Assembly: GCF_031760065.1 (NCBI RefSeq)
Contig: NZ_CP134500.1
Location: 5,022,001-5,086,000, forward strand
Direction of reading: 5' to 3'
DNA from: Streptomyces durocortorensis
GTDB taxonomy: Bacteria > Actinomycetota > Actinomycetes > Streptomycetales > Streptomycetaceae
Length of the DNA: 64,000 nucleotides
The translations under genes were made by a program, and so were the position numbers. Of the stretch, positions 8,377 through 16,893 are shown in pieces. How positions within the stretch are numbered: position 1 is the stretch's first letter; the number at the start of each line of letters is the position of its first letter. A model generated the notes under the pieces. It did not search any database, was not told the origin of the DNA, and saw only the letters and a program-made list of their open reading frames with translations.

Positions 8377-8778
8377 ATGGCGGTGCTGATCGACACGGTG
8401 GCGTGGGTGCGGATCGAAGGGGGCAGAATCCTCTGCGCGCGACCCCGGGGCAAGGATGTCTTCTACATCCCGGGCGGCAAGCGCGAGGGGGCGGAGAGCG
8501 ACCTCCAGACCCTCCTGCGCGAGATCGAGGAGGAACTGACGGTCGGCCTGATTCGCGAGACCGTCGTCCACGCCGGGACGTACGAGGCCCCCGTCGATGC
8601 GGGGTCCGGCGCCGCCGTGGTGCGGATGAGCTGCTATTACGGCGACTACCGCGGCACGCTCGCCGCGAGCAGCGAGATCGAGGAGGTCGCGTGGTTCTCC
8701 TTCGCCGACCGGGCCCTCGTGCCGCCCGTGGACCAACTGCTCTTCGACGACCTCAAGGCGGCCGGTGAGCTGATCTGA
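8377..8778 (+). CDS. Nudix hydrolase
   Basis: 133 residues. A clear Nudix box spans about residues 34-56: GKREGAE, then SDLQTLL, then REIEEEL, fitting GX5EX7REUXEE with the final conserved Gly replaced. It hydrolyses a nucleoside diphosphate linked to another moiety; the substrate is not predictable. The chosen ATG follows GGCGGAG by a few bases; an upstream in-frame ATG at 8311 would add a Gly/Arg-rich, unconserved segment lying in the hairpin region. It stands between the SPOR gene and the anti-sigma-type ATPase with no obvious functional link. Confidence 0.8.
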   Translation: MAVLIDTVAWVRIEGGRILCARPRGKDVFYIPGGKREGAESDLQTLLREIEEELTVGLIRETVVHAGTYEAPVDAGSGAAVVRMSCYYGDYRGTLAASSEIEEVAWFSFADRALVPPVDQLLFDDLKAAGELI

Positions 8779-8918
8779 CCCGCGCCCGCGGGCCGCGTAC
8801 GGCCGTCTGCACCAAACGCCGGATTGCACGGTAGTAAGCAATCAATGGTGGGTATGGGCTGTTTAGTCCCCATTTGCCTGTGGGGTGTGCCCGTGGTCGT
8901 CCCTGGGAAGTGATCGGC

Positions 8919-9416
8919 GTGATCGATACCGAAGGCGACTGCGCCGAGTGGACTTTTCCGGCCGAACCAGGTTCCGTGCGCAGTGCCCGGCACGCCGTCC
9001 GGGACGCCTTGGGGTGCTGGGGGCTGGATGCGGCGGTCGGCGACATGACCGTACTGCTCGTCAGTGAGCTGGTGACCAATTCCCTGCGGTACGCCTCCGG
9101 CCCCATCGGCGTACGCCTCGTCCGGGTCCAGCCGGACGCCTCGGGCAACGGGTCCGGGGGGCTGACCGGGGACTTCTCCACCGATCTCCGGCTCGACAGC
9201 CGCCCGGTCCGCCCGGCCGCCGCCCCGCCGCTCTCCCCGGGGCTGCTGGTCGAAGTCTCCGATCCGCTCCCGGATCCACCCACCGAACGCAGTGCGGGAC
9301 CCGACGACGAAGGAGGCCGGGGACTGCAGCTCGTGGCCTGTTCCGCACGCCGCTGGGGGACCCGGCGAGGAAAGAGCGGCAAGACGGTGTGGTTCGAGCT
9401 GCCTCTCCCTGGTTAG
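8919..9416 (+). CDS. anti-sigma-factor-type ATPase (RsbW-like HATPase)
   Basis: 165 residues with a GHKL/HATPase_c_2 fold: an N-box ELVTNSLRY near residue 53, a G1-type DEGGRGLQL near 130, and a terminal GKTVWFELPL. Streptomyces has many such stand-alone anti-sigma kinases that bind an anti-anti-sigma partner or a sigma factor. Between the N-box and the G-box is a Gly/Pro-rich insertion of about 40 residues. The GTG was picked for the GGGAAG eight bases upstream; another GTG at 8910 is possible. The domain closely resembles the C-terminal domain of the next gene's product, so the two may regulate the same partner. Confidence 0.75.
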   Translation: MIDTEGDCAEWTFPAEPGSVRSARHAVRDALGCWGLDAAVGDMTVLLVSELVTNSLRYASGPIGVRLVRVQPDASGNGSGGLTGDFSTDLRLDSRPVRPAAAPPLSPGLLVEVSDPLPDPPTERSAGPDDEGGRGLQLVACSARRWGTRRGKSGKTVWFELPLPG

Positions 9417-9576
9417 GAGTGGGTAGGGACGCACAGCGATCACCAGAGGTCGGGCAGAACCTGGCTGAAAGGGACTGAGACCTTGCTGTGATCGTGAACG
9501 CCGTGCCGGTCGGGGCCGTAGTGCTGAATACTGCGGGCAGGACCGGTCCGGTGTGTGAGCTGGAGGGGACGGTCGC

Positions 9577-12198
9577 GTGAGCGAAATACCTGGGACGACG
9601 GGCGATGCCGTCGGGACGACGGGCGACGTCGTGTGGCAGAACAGCCCGCCCGGCTCGATCTACGACTACATCAGGGTCGCCTCCTTCTCGATCGGCCCCG
9701 ACGGGCTGATCGAGCAGTGGAGCAGCCGGGCCGCCGGTCTGTTCGGCATGACCTCGAACGAGGCTGTCGGCCGTGACCCGGTGGAGGCCTTCATGCCCGC
9801 CGAGCTGCGCTCGGAGGGACACCGGCGGGTCGGCGAGATCCTCGACGGCAAGGAGTGGACGGGGCTCGTCCCGTTCCGGATGCCGGGCGAGGGCGGGGCA
9901 CACGGCCTCGCCGAGGTCTATGTGATGCCGAGTCTGACGGGCGACGGGGAACGGGCCGCGCTCTGCATCGTCGTGGATGTCAGAGCCCTGCGCCGCATCG
10001 AAACCGACCTCGCCGCCTCGCAAGCCATATTCGGCCAATCTCCCTTCGGCTTTGTGCTGTTCGGCACCGACTTCACCGTCGTACGGGCCAACCAGCGCTT
10101 CGCGACCGTCTTCGGCGGCGCGGCCGAGGACCACCGCGGCCGCACGGTGGAGGACTATCTGCCCCGGGGCGAGGCCGACCGGCTCTCCGCCACCCTCAAA
10201 CGCGTCCTGGAGACCGGCGAGTCCGTCACCGACCTCCAGCTCGTCGGCACCGCCCCCGGCACCACCGACCGCCGCCACTGGTCCATGAACCTCTACCGGG
10301 TGCACAGCGGGGCCGGCCGCCCCGTCGGCATCGCGGGCCTGGCCACCGACGTCACCCGCCGCCACATCGCCGCCCGCGAGGCGGCCAGCGCCCGCCGCAA
10401 CCTCGCCCTCCTCAACGAGGCCAGCGCCCGCATCGGCAACTCCCTCGACCTGGAGACCACCGCCCGCGAGCTCCTCGACGTCGCCGTCCCCGGCTTCTGC
10501 GACCTGGCCGCCGTCGACCTCTACCAGGGCCTGCTCTCCGGCGAGGAGGCCGCGCCCGGCAGTTGGGCCCCCGCGCACCGCGAGTCCGCCGGAGGCTCCG
10601 CCGAGCTGCGCCGGGTCGCCCACGCCAGCGCCGTGGCCGACGCGCTGCCCACCGCCGTGGCGGGCGGCGGCGCCCCCGGCCCGGACGACGTGCCGCCCGC
10701 GCTCGGCTCCGTCCACCGCTTCCCGTTCGGCTCGCCCCGCGCCGTCGCCCTGCGCTCGGGCCGGGTCGAGGACGTCCCCGGCGACGAGATGGGCTTCGTG
10801 CAGTCGACGCTCGCCGTGCCGATGGTCGCCCACGACACCGTCGTCGGGCTCGTCCAGTTCTCCCGTACGAAGGGCAGCGAGCCGTTCGGGGAGCGGGACC
10901 GGGCCCTGGCCACCGAACTGGCCGCCCGCGCCGCCGTCTGCATCGACAACGCCCGCCTCTACCGCCGCGAGCACGAACGCGCCCTGATCCTCCAGCGCAG
11001 CCTGCTGCCCCCCGGCGACCCCGAGGCCGCCGGGCTCGACATCGCCTGCCGCTACCTCCCCGGCAACACCGCCACCGAGGTCGGCGGCGACTGGTTCGAC
11101 GTCATCGAGCTGCCCGGGCACCGCACCGCCCTCGTCGTCGGCGACGTCATGGGCCGCGGCCTGCGCGCCGCCGTCGCCATGGGCGAACTGCGCACCGCCG
11201 TCAGGACCCTGGCCCTGCTCGACCTGGAGCCGGCCGAGGTGCTCTCCGCCCTCGACGAGGTGGCCCGCGGCCTCGGCTCCCCGGGCTGCGGCGAGCGCAA
11301 CGAGGGGCTCGGCGGCAGCGGGGGAGCCCAGTGGCCCTCCCGCGCCGCGCAGAAGTCCCGCGAGGCGGACCTCTCCGAGGTGTATCTCGCCACCTGCGTG
11401 TACGCGGTCTACGACCCGGTCACCCGGCGCTGTACGTTCGCCAACGCCGGGCACCTCCCCCCGGCGGTCGTCGAGCCCGGCCGGCCCGCCCGGCTCATCG
11501 ACGTACCTCCGGGCATGCCGCTCGGCGTCGGCGGCGAGCCGTTCGAGGAGGTCGAGGTCGAGCTCGCCGAGAACGCCCTGCTCACCCTCTACACCGACGG
11601 TCTGGTCGAGTCCCGGGACCAGCCGCTGGACGAGGGCCTGGCGGCCCTGCGCACCGTGCTCACCGGCCCGCAGATGCCCCTGGAGGACGCCTGCGACCAC
11701 GTCCTGACCACCCTCGACACCCGGCACGGCGAGGACGACATCGCCCTGCTGATGGCCCGTATCCAGGGCCTGCCGGGGGAGGCGGTCGGAGACTGGACGC
11801 TGCCGCGCGAACCGCGCTCGGTGGGCCGCGCCCGCGAGCTGGCCCGCACCCAGCTGCGCTCCTGGGACCTCGACGACCTGGTCGACACCACCGAACTCCT
11901 CGTCAGCGAGCTGGTCACCAACGCCCTGCGCTACGGCGAGGGCGAGATCCGGCTCCGGCTGCTGCGCGACCGCACCCTCGTCTGCGAGGTGTGGGACGCC
12001 GGACTCGTCCAGCCGCGCCGCCGCCGCGCCCGCGACACCGACGAGGGCGGGCGCGGACTCCAGCTGGTGGGCCTGCTCAGCGCCGCCTGGGGCTCGCGCC
12101 GCACCCCGCGCGGCAAGACCGTCTGGTTCGAACTGGCCTTGCCGGACGGGGCCCCGGCGGCCGAACTCTCGGTGGAGCAGCTGCTGAGCATGTACTGA
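9577..12198 (+). CDS. multidomain phosphatase PAS-PAS-GAF-PP2C(SpoIIE)-HATPase
   Basis: 873 residues. Order: PAS (about 27-125), second PAS (148-260), GAF (272-460), PP2C/SpoIIE Ser/Thr phosphatase (466-730; metal-binding EVGGDWFDV near 501, VGDVMGRG, and a late GEDDIALL), and a C-terminal RsbW-like ATPase (745-868; ELLVSELVTNALRY, DEGGRGLQL, KTVWFEL). Such proteins sense a signal through PAS/GAF and dephosphorylate anti-anti-sigma factors, while the ATPase domain can rephosphorylate them. A Gly/Ser-rich loop of about 30 residues (around 570-600) interrupts the phosphatase domain. GTG start with GGAGGGG eight bases upstream. Cytoplasmic; no membrane helices. Its stop lies five bases from that of the convergent pspA. 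Confidence 0.9.
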   Translation: MSEIPGTTGDAVGTTGDVVWQNSPPGSIYDYIRVASFSIGPDGLIEQWSSRAAGLFGMTSNEAVGRDPVEAFMPAELRSEGHRRVGEILDGKEWTGLVPFRMPGEGGAHGLAEVYVMPSLTGDGERAALCIVVDVRALRRIETDLAASQAIFGQSPFGFVLFGTDFTVVRANQRFATVFGGAAEDHRGRTVEDYLPRGEADRLSATLKRVLETGESVTDLQLVGTAPGTTDRRHWSMNLYRVHSGAGRPVGIAGLATDVTRRHIAAREAASARRNLALLNEASARIGNSLDLETTARELLDVAVPGFCDLAAVDLYQGLLSGEEAAPGSWAPAHRESAGGSAELRRVAHASAVADALPTAVAGGGAPGPDDVPPALGSVHRFPFGSPRAVALRSGRVEDVPGDEMGFVQSTLAVPMVAHDTVVGLVQFSRTKGSEPFGERDRALATELAARAAVCIDNARLYRREHERALILQRSLLPPGDPEAAGLDIACRYLPGNTATEVGGDWFDVIELPGHRTALVVGDVMGRGLRAAVAMGELRTAVRTLALLDLEPAEVLSALDEVARGLGSPGCGERNEGLGGSGGAQWPSRAAQKSREADLSEVYLATCVYAVYDPVTRRCTFANAGHLPPAVVEPGRPARLIDVPPGMPLGVGGEPFEEVEVELAENALLTLYTDGLVESRDQPLDEGLAALRTVLTGPQMPLEDACDHVLTTLDTRHGEDDIALLMARIQGLPGEAVGDWTLPREPRSVGRARELARTQLRSWDLDDLVDTTELLVSELVTNALRYGEGEIRLRLLRDRTLVCEVWDAGLVQPRRRRARDTDEGGRGLQLVGLLSAAWGSRRTPRGKTVWFELALPDGAPAAELSVEQLLSMY

Positions 12199-12203
12199 GC
12201 CCG

Positions 12204-12920
12204 CTACGCCGACCCGGCTTTCAGAGCTGCCAGCCGCGCCTCCACCTCCGCGCCGGCGCCCAGGCTGTCCAGCTGCTCGAACTGGGCGTCCAGCGAGGAG
12301 GCGGCCAGCTCCTGCTTGCCCAGCGCCTTCGCCTCCTCGCGCCGCACCTTGTCCTCGAAGCGGCTCAGCTCGCTCGTCGGGTCGAGGATGTCGATGCTCT
12401 TCACCGCGTCCATCATCCGGTTCTGCGCCTGAGCGGACTTGGCGCGCGCCACCAGCTCATCGCGCTTGGCCTTCAGCTCGGACAGCTTGGTCTTCATCTG
12501 GTCGAGCCCCGTCCTGAGCCTGTCCACCACCTCGGACTGCGAGGCGATCGTCGGCTCCGCCGCCCTCGCCTCCTGTTCCGACCGGAGCTGGCGGCCCAGC
12601 GCGACCTTGGCCAGGTTGTCGAACTTGTCGGCCTCCGCCGCCGACCCCGCCCCGCGCAGCTCGTCGGCCTTCCGGCTCGCGGCCAGAGCTTTGCCGCCCC
12701 ACTCGGCGGCCGCCTCGACGTCCTCCTTGTGGTCCTGCTCCATCAGCCGGAGGTTGCCGATGGTCGACGCGACCGCCTGTTCGGCCTCCGCGATGTTGTT
12801 CGTGTAGTCCCGGATCAGCTGGTCCAGCATCTTCTGCGGGTCCTCGGCCTGGTCGAGGAGGGCGTTGACGTTGGCCTTCGCCAGCTGGGTGACGCGGCCG
12901 AGGATGGTCTGCTTGGTCAT
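12204..12920 (-). CDS. pspA: PspA/IM30 family membrane-stress protein
   Basis: 238 residues, almost entirely helical, beginning TKQTILGRVTQLAKANVNALLD and containing DPQKMLDQLIRDY, the standard PspA/Vipp1 start. Long coiled-coil helices follow. Family members assemble on the inner leaflet of a damaged membrane and preserve integrity; in actinobacteria they are induced by envelope stress. The ATG follows AAGGAG on the coding strand; earlier in-frame codons add a Pro/Arg-rich segment with no family match. It lies about 100 bp downstream of the TPM-domain gene on the same strand and probably forms an operon with it. Confidence 0.9.
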   Translation of the reverse strand: MTKQTILGRVTQLAKANVNALLDQAEDPQKMLDQLIRDYTNNIAEAEQAVASTIGNLRLMEQDHKEDVEAAAEWGGKALAASRKADELRGAGSAAEADKFDNLAKVALGRQLRSEQEARAAEPTIASQSEVVDRLRTGLDQMKTKLSELKAKRDELVARAKSAQAQNRMMDAVKSIDILDPTSELSRFEDKVRREEAKALGKQELAASSLDAQFEQLDSLGAGAEVEARLAALKAGSA

Positions 12921-13017
12921 GGAAACGGCTCCTTGCGTGTGTCGAGATCTCTGGTGCGGGTGACGGGATGAGGCCGGGCCGGGCCGGAAGAGGCCGCCGC
13001 ACAGGCCCCCGGGCGGG

Positions 13018-15150
13018 TCAGAAGCGACCGCCACCGCCCCGGCGGCCGCGCGTCCCGCCCCCGCCGAAGCTGCCCGGCCCGCCGCTCATACCGCCTCCCC
13101 CGCCGAAACCGCCCCCGAAGCCCCCGCCCATACCGCCGCCCCTGCCGCCCCCGCCGAACAGCCCGCCGAGGATGATGCCGCCGAGCACCGCCCCGCCCAT
13201 ACCGCCGCCCCCTCCCTGCACGGCTCCCGGCCCCAGACGCCCGCCGAAGCCGCGGACGTCCTGCTCGGCCAGGCTCAGCGCCTGCCCGGCCAGTGCGTCC
13301 GCCTGCCGCGCCTCGGTCAGCGCCGACCTGACGTCCGTGCTCGCCAGCTCCCGGGCCCGCTCCCACCGCCGCTGCGCCTCGGCGAGCCGGGTACGGGCCT
13401 GGCTGCCGACCGCGCCCCGGTTGGTGGTGACGTAGTCGGCCGCCGCCCCGATCGCGGACCGGGCGGTGAGCATCGCCTGTTCGAGGAGGGTGCGGGCCTT
13501 GGCCTCGCCCCGCTCCTGCTCCCGCGCGCCGGCCAGCGCCTCGTCCAGGGCCGCGTCCGCCTCCTCCACCCGGCGCAGCGCGTCGACCGGGTCGTACGGG
13601 CCCGCCGCCATCGCGCCCCGGACGTCGGCGAGCACCGCCTCGGCGCGAGCGATCCGGCCGCGCAGATCGGCGGTCGACGCGCCCTCGGCGGTGCCTTCCA
13701 GCAGCCCGCCCGCGTCCGCGAGGTCGGTGTCCGTCTCGGTGAGCGCGGCGGGCAGCTTCCCGGCCGCCTCGCCCAGCTCCGCCGCCCGCCGGTCCACCGA
13801 GTCCAGCAGCGTGCCCGCCTGCCCCACCGCGCCCTCGGCGGCCCGGATGTACACCGCGGCCCGGGAGTTCTCGCCCGTGTCGACCGCCGTACGGGCCTGG
13901 TCCACGGCCGAGGTGGCGAAGACGAGCCGGTCCTCGGCCTGTTCGATGTCGGCCGCGGCGGGTGCGGCGGCGCCTTCCCCGTACCGCTCGCGCAGTCCGC
14001 CGACGCCCGCCTCGGCCGCCGACACCCGCCCGGCGAGCTCGCGGTAGGTGGCGTCCACGGCGGCCAGGGCCTGCGGAGCGGTGCGTTCCAGGGCGCGCAG
14101 CCGGTCGAAGTCCGCGGAGACGGTGTCGAGCCTCTCGTTCGCGGCCGCGCACCGGGTGAGGATCTCCTCCAGCATCCGGCGGCGGGTCGCGTCGTCCTCG
14201 GGGAAGGCGTCGTCGAGCTGCTGGCGCAACCGGAACGACTGCGTCAGCTCGTCCTTCGCCCGCGCGACGGCCTCGGTGAAGGGCTTCGCCGCCTCCTCGC
14301 CGAACTGGGCGGTCGCGAAACCCAGTTCCTCCTCGCTGGTGCGTACCGCGTCGTCGGTGTCCACCAGCACCTCCTTGGCCCTCTCGTCCAGCTCCGGCAG
14401 CGGCGTCGGCGGCTCCGGAGCGCCGCCCGCCTCCCCGCCCCGCCCCCAGCCGGTCGCGGCCGGGGTGGTGCGGGTCGTCGTACGCCGTTTGCGCCGGGTG
14501 TACGCGTAGAGGGCGACCGCGCCCGCGCCTCCGACGACCGCCACCGGCAGGATGAGGTCGCCCGCGCTCGTGTCGGAGCCGCCCGTTCCGGGGTCGGCGG
14601 GGCCCGGGGTGACAGTGGGGGCGGTCACGGGACGTCCGCCCAGCACGGCCGCGTAACCGTCCGCCGCCCCGATCGCGGCGCCCGCCCAGTCGTTCTCCCG
14701 CAGCGCGGGTTCGACGGCGGTGCCCGCCACCTCCTGCAGCTGCCCGTCGGTGAGCCGGGAGTCCGCGTCGACGGAGTAGGCGTACTGCCGGTCGTGGGTG
14801 GCGACGGACAGCAGTACGTCGTCCTGGCCCAGGCCGTTGCGGTCGGCGGTCTCGTTGCTCCAGGTCTGCGCGGACCGGCCGGAGAAATCGCGTACGTACA
14901 CCACGAAGAGCTGGATGCGCTGTTCCGCGTAGAGCCGGTCGAGGGCGTCCTCCACCTGTGCCGTACGGTCGCGCAGGGCCCCGGCCCGGTCGGTGATCTG
15001 CCCGTCCCGGGACAGCTCGACGGGGTCGTCGGCGCGGGCGTCGCCGGCGGGCAGCGCGAGCCAGCAGACGGCGGCCAGCGTAGCGAGGAGGCCGGTGAGC
15101 AGGGCCCTGCCGGGTGCGGCGGGCCGGGGCCGCGACCGTACGGAAGACAT
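13018..15150 (-). CDS. TPM-domain membrane protein with Gly-rich tail (YgcG-like)
   Basis: 710 residues. A signal or anchor segment (about 15-40) precedes an extracytoplasmic TPM domain (about 45-175; DRAGALRDRTAQVEDAL, then QLFVVYVRDFSG, then LLSVATHDRQYAYSVD). One membrane helix follows at about 197-216 (VAVVGGAGAVALYAY, then a basic stop-transfer). The rest is a long Ala/Glu/Arg-rich helical region, then about 70 residues almost entirely Gly/Met/Phe (GGMGGGFGGGFGGGG). TPM proteins such as YgcG are linked to membrane or photosystem repair, and pairing with PspA fits an envelope-stress unit. ATG at 15150 or GTG three bases earlier; the start has no strong ribosome site. Confidence 0.75.
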   Translation of the reverse strand: MSSVRSRPRPAAPGRALLTGLLATLAAVCWLALPAGDARADDPVELSRDGQITDRAGALRDRTAQVEDALDRLYAEQRIQLFVVYVRDFSGRSAQTWSNETADRNGLGQDDVLLSVATHDRQYAYSVDADSRLTDGQLQEVAGTAVEPALRENDWAGAAIGAADGYAAVLGGRPVTAPTVTPGPADPGTGGSDTSAGDLILPVAVVGGAGAVALYAYTRRKRRTTTRTTPAATGWGRGGEAGGAPEPPTPLPELDERAKEVLVDTDDAVRTSEEELGFATAQFGEEAAKPFTEAVARAKDELTQSFRLRQQLDDAFPEDDATRRRMLEEILTRCAAANERLDTVSADFDRLRALERTAPQALAAVDATYRELAGRVSAAEAGVGGLRERYGEGAAAPAAADIEQAEDRLVFATSAVDQARTAVDTGENSRAAVYIRAAEGAVGQAGTLLDSVDRRAAELGEAAGKLPAALTETDTDLADAGGLLEGTAEGASTADLRGRIARAEAVLADVRGAMAAGPYDPVDALRRVEEADAALDEALAGAREQERGEAKARTLLEQAMLTARSAIGAAADYVTTNRGAVGSQARTRLAEAQRRWERARELASTDVRSALTEARQADALAGQALSLAEQDVRGFGGRLGPGAVQGGGGGMGGAVLGGIILGGLFGGGGRGGGMGGGFGGGFGGGGGMSGGPGSFGGGGTRGRRGGGGRF

Positions 15151-15360
15151 CACGTTTGCGAGGCTATGTTCCGTTGTGCACCCTCGCGACCCGGCACGAG
15201 GCACCTCCCGCTTCCCCGCCCGCCCACCGACCGCGTCGGCTGTTCGCATGAACGGGCGCGGTAAAGGAGGGGCCCGTGCGCGTGTGAGCGGCGGCGGACA
15301 CCACTCGTCGTCGTCAGATGGGGCGGACGCGGCGCAGGGACCGGAGTCCGGAGGTGACGA

Positions 15361-16887
15361 GTGGCAGGCCTTCAGCTGTCGGTCGTCGTGCCATGCTTCA
15401 ACGAGGCCGAGGTCATCGAGTCCTTCCACGCCGCGCTGCTCACCGTCCTGGACCCGCTCGGCAGCACCTTCGAGGTCTGTTATGTAGACGACGGCAGCCG
15501 CGACCGGACCCGTCCGCTGCTGAGCGCCATCGCCGCCCGGGACCCCCGTGTCCACTACACCGCCTTCAGCCGCAACTTCGGCAAGGAGGCCGCCATGCTC
15601 GCCGGTCTCCGTATGTCGCAGGGGGCGGCCGTGGTGATCATGGACGCCGACCTCCAGCACCCGCCCGAGCTGATCCCCCGCATGCTGGAGCTGCACCGGC
15701 ACGGCTACGACCAGGTCATCCCGCGCCGCGACCGCACGGGCGACGGCATGCTCCGCAGCACGCTCAGCCACACCTACTACGCACTCGTCCGGCGCTGCAT
15801 GGACGTCGAACTCATCGACGGCACGGGGGACTTCCGGCTGCTGTCCCGGCGGGCGGTGGAGAGCGTCCTGTCCCTGCCCGAGAGCAACCGCTTCTCCAAG
15901 GGGATCTTCTCCTGGATCGGCTTCGACACGGTCAGCTTCCGCTACCGCAACAGCAGGCGTGCCGCCGGAGAGTCGAAATGGGGCGGCAAACGCCTGCTGA
16001 ACTACGGCATCGACGGACTCCTCTCCTTCAACAACCGGCCGCTGCGGCTCGCGATCTACGCCGGTTTCTGGGTCTTCGTCTCGGCCCTGGCCTACGCACT
16101 GTGGACGGTCGTGCGGGTCGTTGTGTACGGCGTGGACACCCCCGGCTACGCCACCCTCCTCACCGCCGTCGTCGCGCTCAGCGGCATCCAGCTGGTGACG
16201 CTCGGCGTCATCGGGGAGTACGTGGGCCGCATCTACCACGAGGCGAAACACCGTCCGCCGTATGTGGTGCGGGAGACGGATGCGATGTGCCGGGCCCTGC
16301 CGGCGGGCCCGGGGCCGTACTTGGGGGGTCCGGGGCCGTACATACTGACGGGCGGGCCCGTCGGTATCCCCACGCGGGCCGAACCGGTCGGCCCGCTCGA
16401 CCCGGGTGGCGGAGCGCCGGGCCGGGCCCGTACGGCTCGTCAGTTCGCCAGCTTCGTCCTCATCGGCTGCGTCAACACCGCCGTCTACCTCGGCGTCTAC
16501 GTCGCGCTGAACCGCTGGATCCCCTATCTGACCGCCCACGTCGTCGGCTACGCGGTCAGCATCGTGTGCTCGTTCCTGCTCAACTCCTACGTCACCTGCC
16601 GGACGCAGCCCACCTGGCAGGCCTTCCTGCGCTTCCCGCTCTCCAGCCTGGTCAACCTGGTGGCGTCCGGGGCACTGCTCTACGGCGCGGTCAGTGGCCT
16701 CGGGATGGACAAGAACCTCGCCGCGCTGGCGGCCGGGGTCATCGTGACGCCGATCTCGTTCCTGCTGGCCCGCTGGGCGATCACCTCGGGCCAGGCCGCG
16801 GCCGCCGCCTCCGTACCGGAGCACGCGGAGCACGCGGTGCGCCCGGTGCCTACATCGCTGCCCACCCGCCCGACCGAGGACGGGTGA
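15361..16887 (+). CDS. GtrB-type glycosyltransferase fused to a GtrA membrane domain
   Basis: 508 residues. Residues 1-~225 are a GT2 fold ([28 protein letters not shown] with the DXD-like metal site; [10 protein letters not shown]), then two membrane helices ending [20 protein letters not shown], as in polyprenyl-phosphate glucosyl/mannosyltransferases. A Gly/Pro-rich linker ([16 protein letters not shown]) joins a four-helix GtrA domain (from about residue 360: [21 protein letters not shown]). GtrA proteins are thought to flip the lipid-linked sugar. The enzyme should make polyprenyl-P-sugar inside and help move it outside for an exported transferase, probably the next gene's product. GTG start after GGAGGT. 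Confidence 0.85.
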   Translation: MAGLQLSVVVPCFNEAEVIESFHAALLTVLDPLGSTFEVCYVDDGSRDRTRPLLSAIAARDPRVHYTAFSRNFGKEAAMLAGLRMSQGAAVVIMDADLQHPPELIPRMLELHRHGYDQVIPRRDRTGDGMLRSTLSHTYYALVRRCMDVELIDGTGDFRLLSRRAVESVLSLPESNRFSKGIFSWIGFDTVSFRYRNSRRAAGESKWGGKRLLNYGIDGLLSFNNRPLRLAIYAGFWVFVSALAYALWTVVRVVVYGVDTPGYATLLTAVVALSGIQLVTLGVIGEYVGRIYHEAKHRPPYVVRETDAMCRALPAGPGPYLGGPGPYILTGGPVGIPTRAEPVGPLDPGGGAPGRARTARQFASFVLIGCVNTAVYLGVYVALNRWIPYLTAHVVGYAVSIVCSFLLNSYVTCRTQPTWQAFLRFPLSSLVNLVASGALLYGAVSGLGMDKNLAALAAGVIVTPISFLLARWAITSGQAAAAASVPEHAEHAVRPVPTSLPTRPTEDG

Positions 16888-16893
16888 CCGCCG

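Noticed and set aside
9855..12971. A plus-strand frame of 1038 codons within the PAS-GAF-PP2C gene
   Set aside because: Out-of-frame shadow full of Arg/Pro/His runs; the 873-codon frame has five clear domains.
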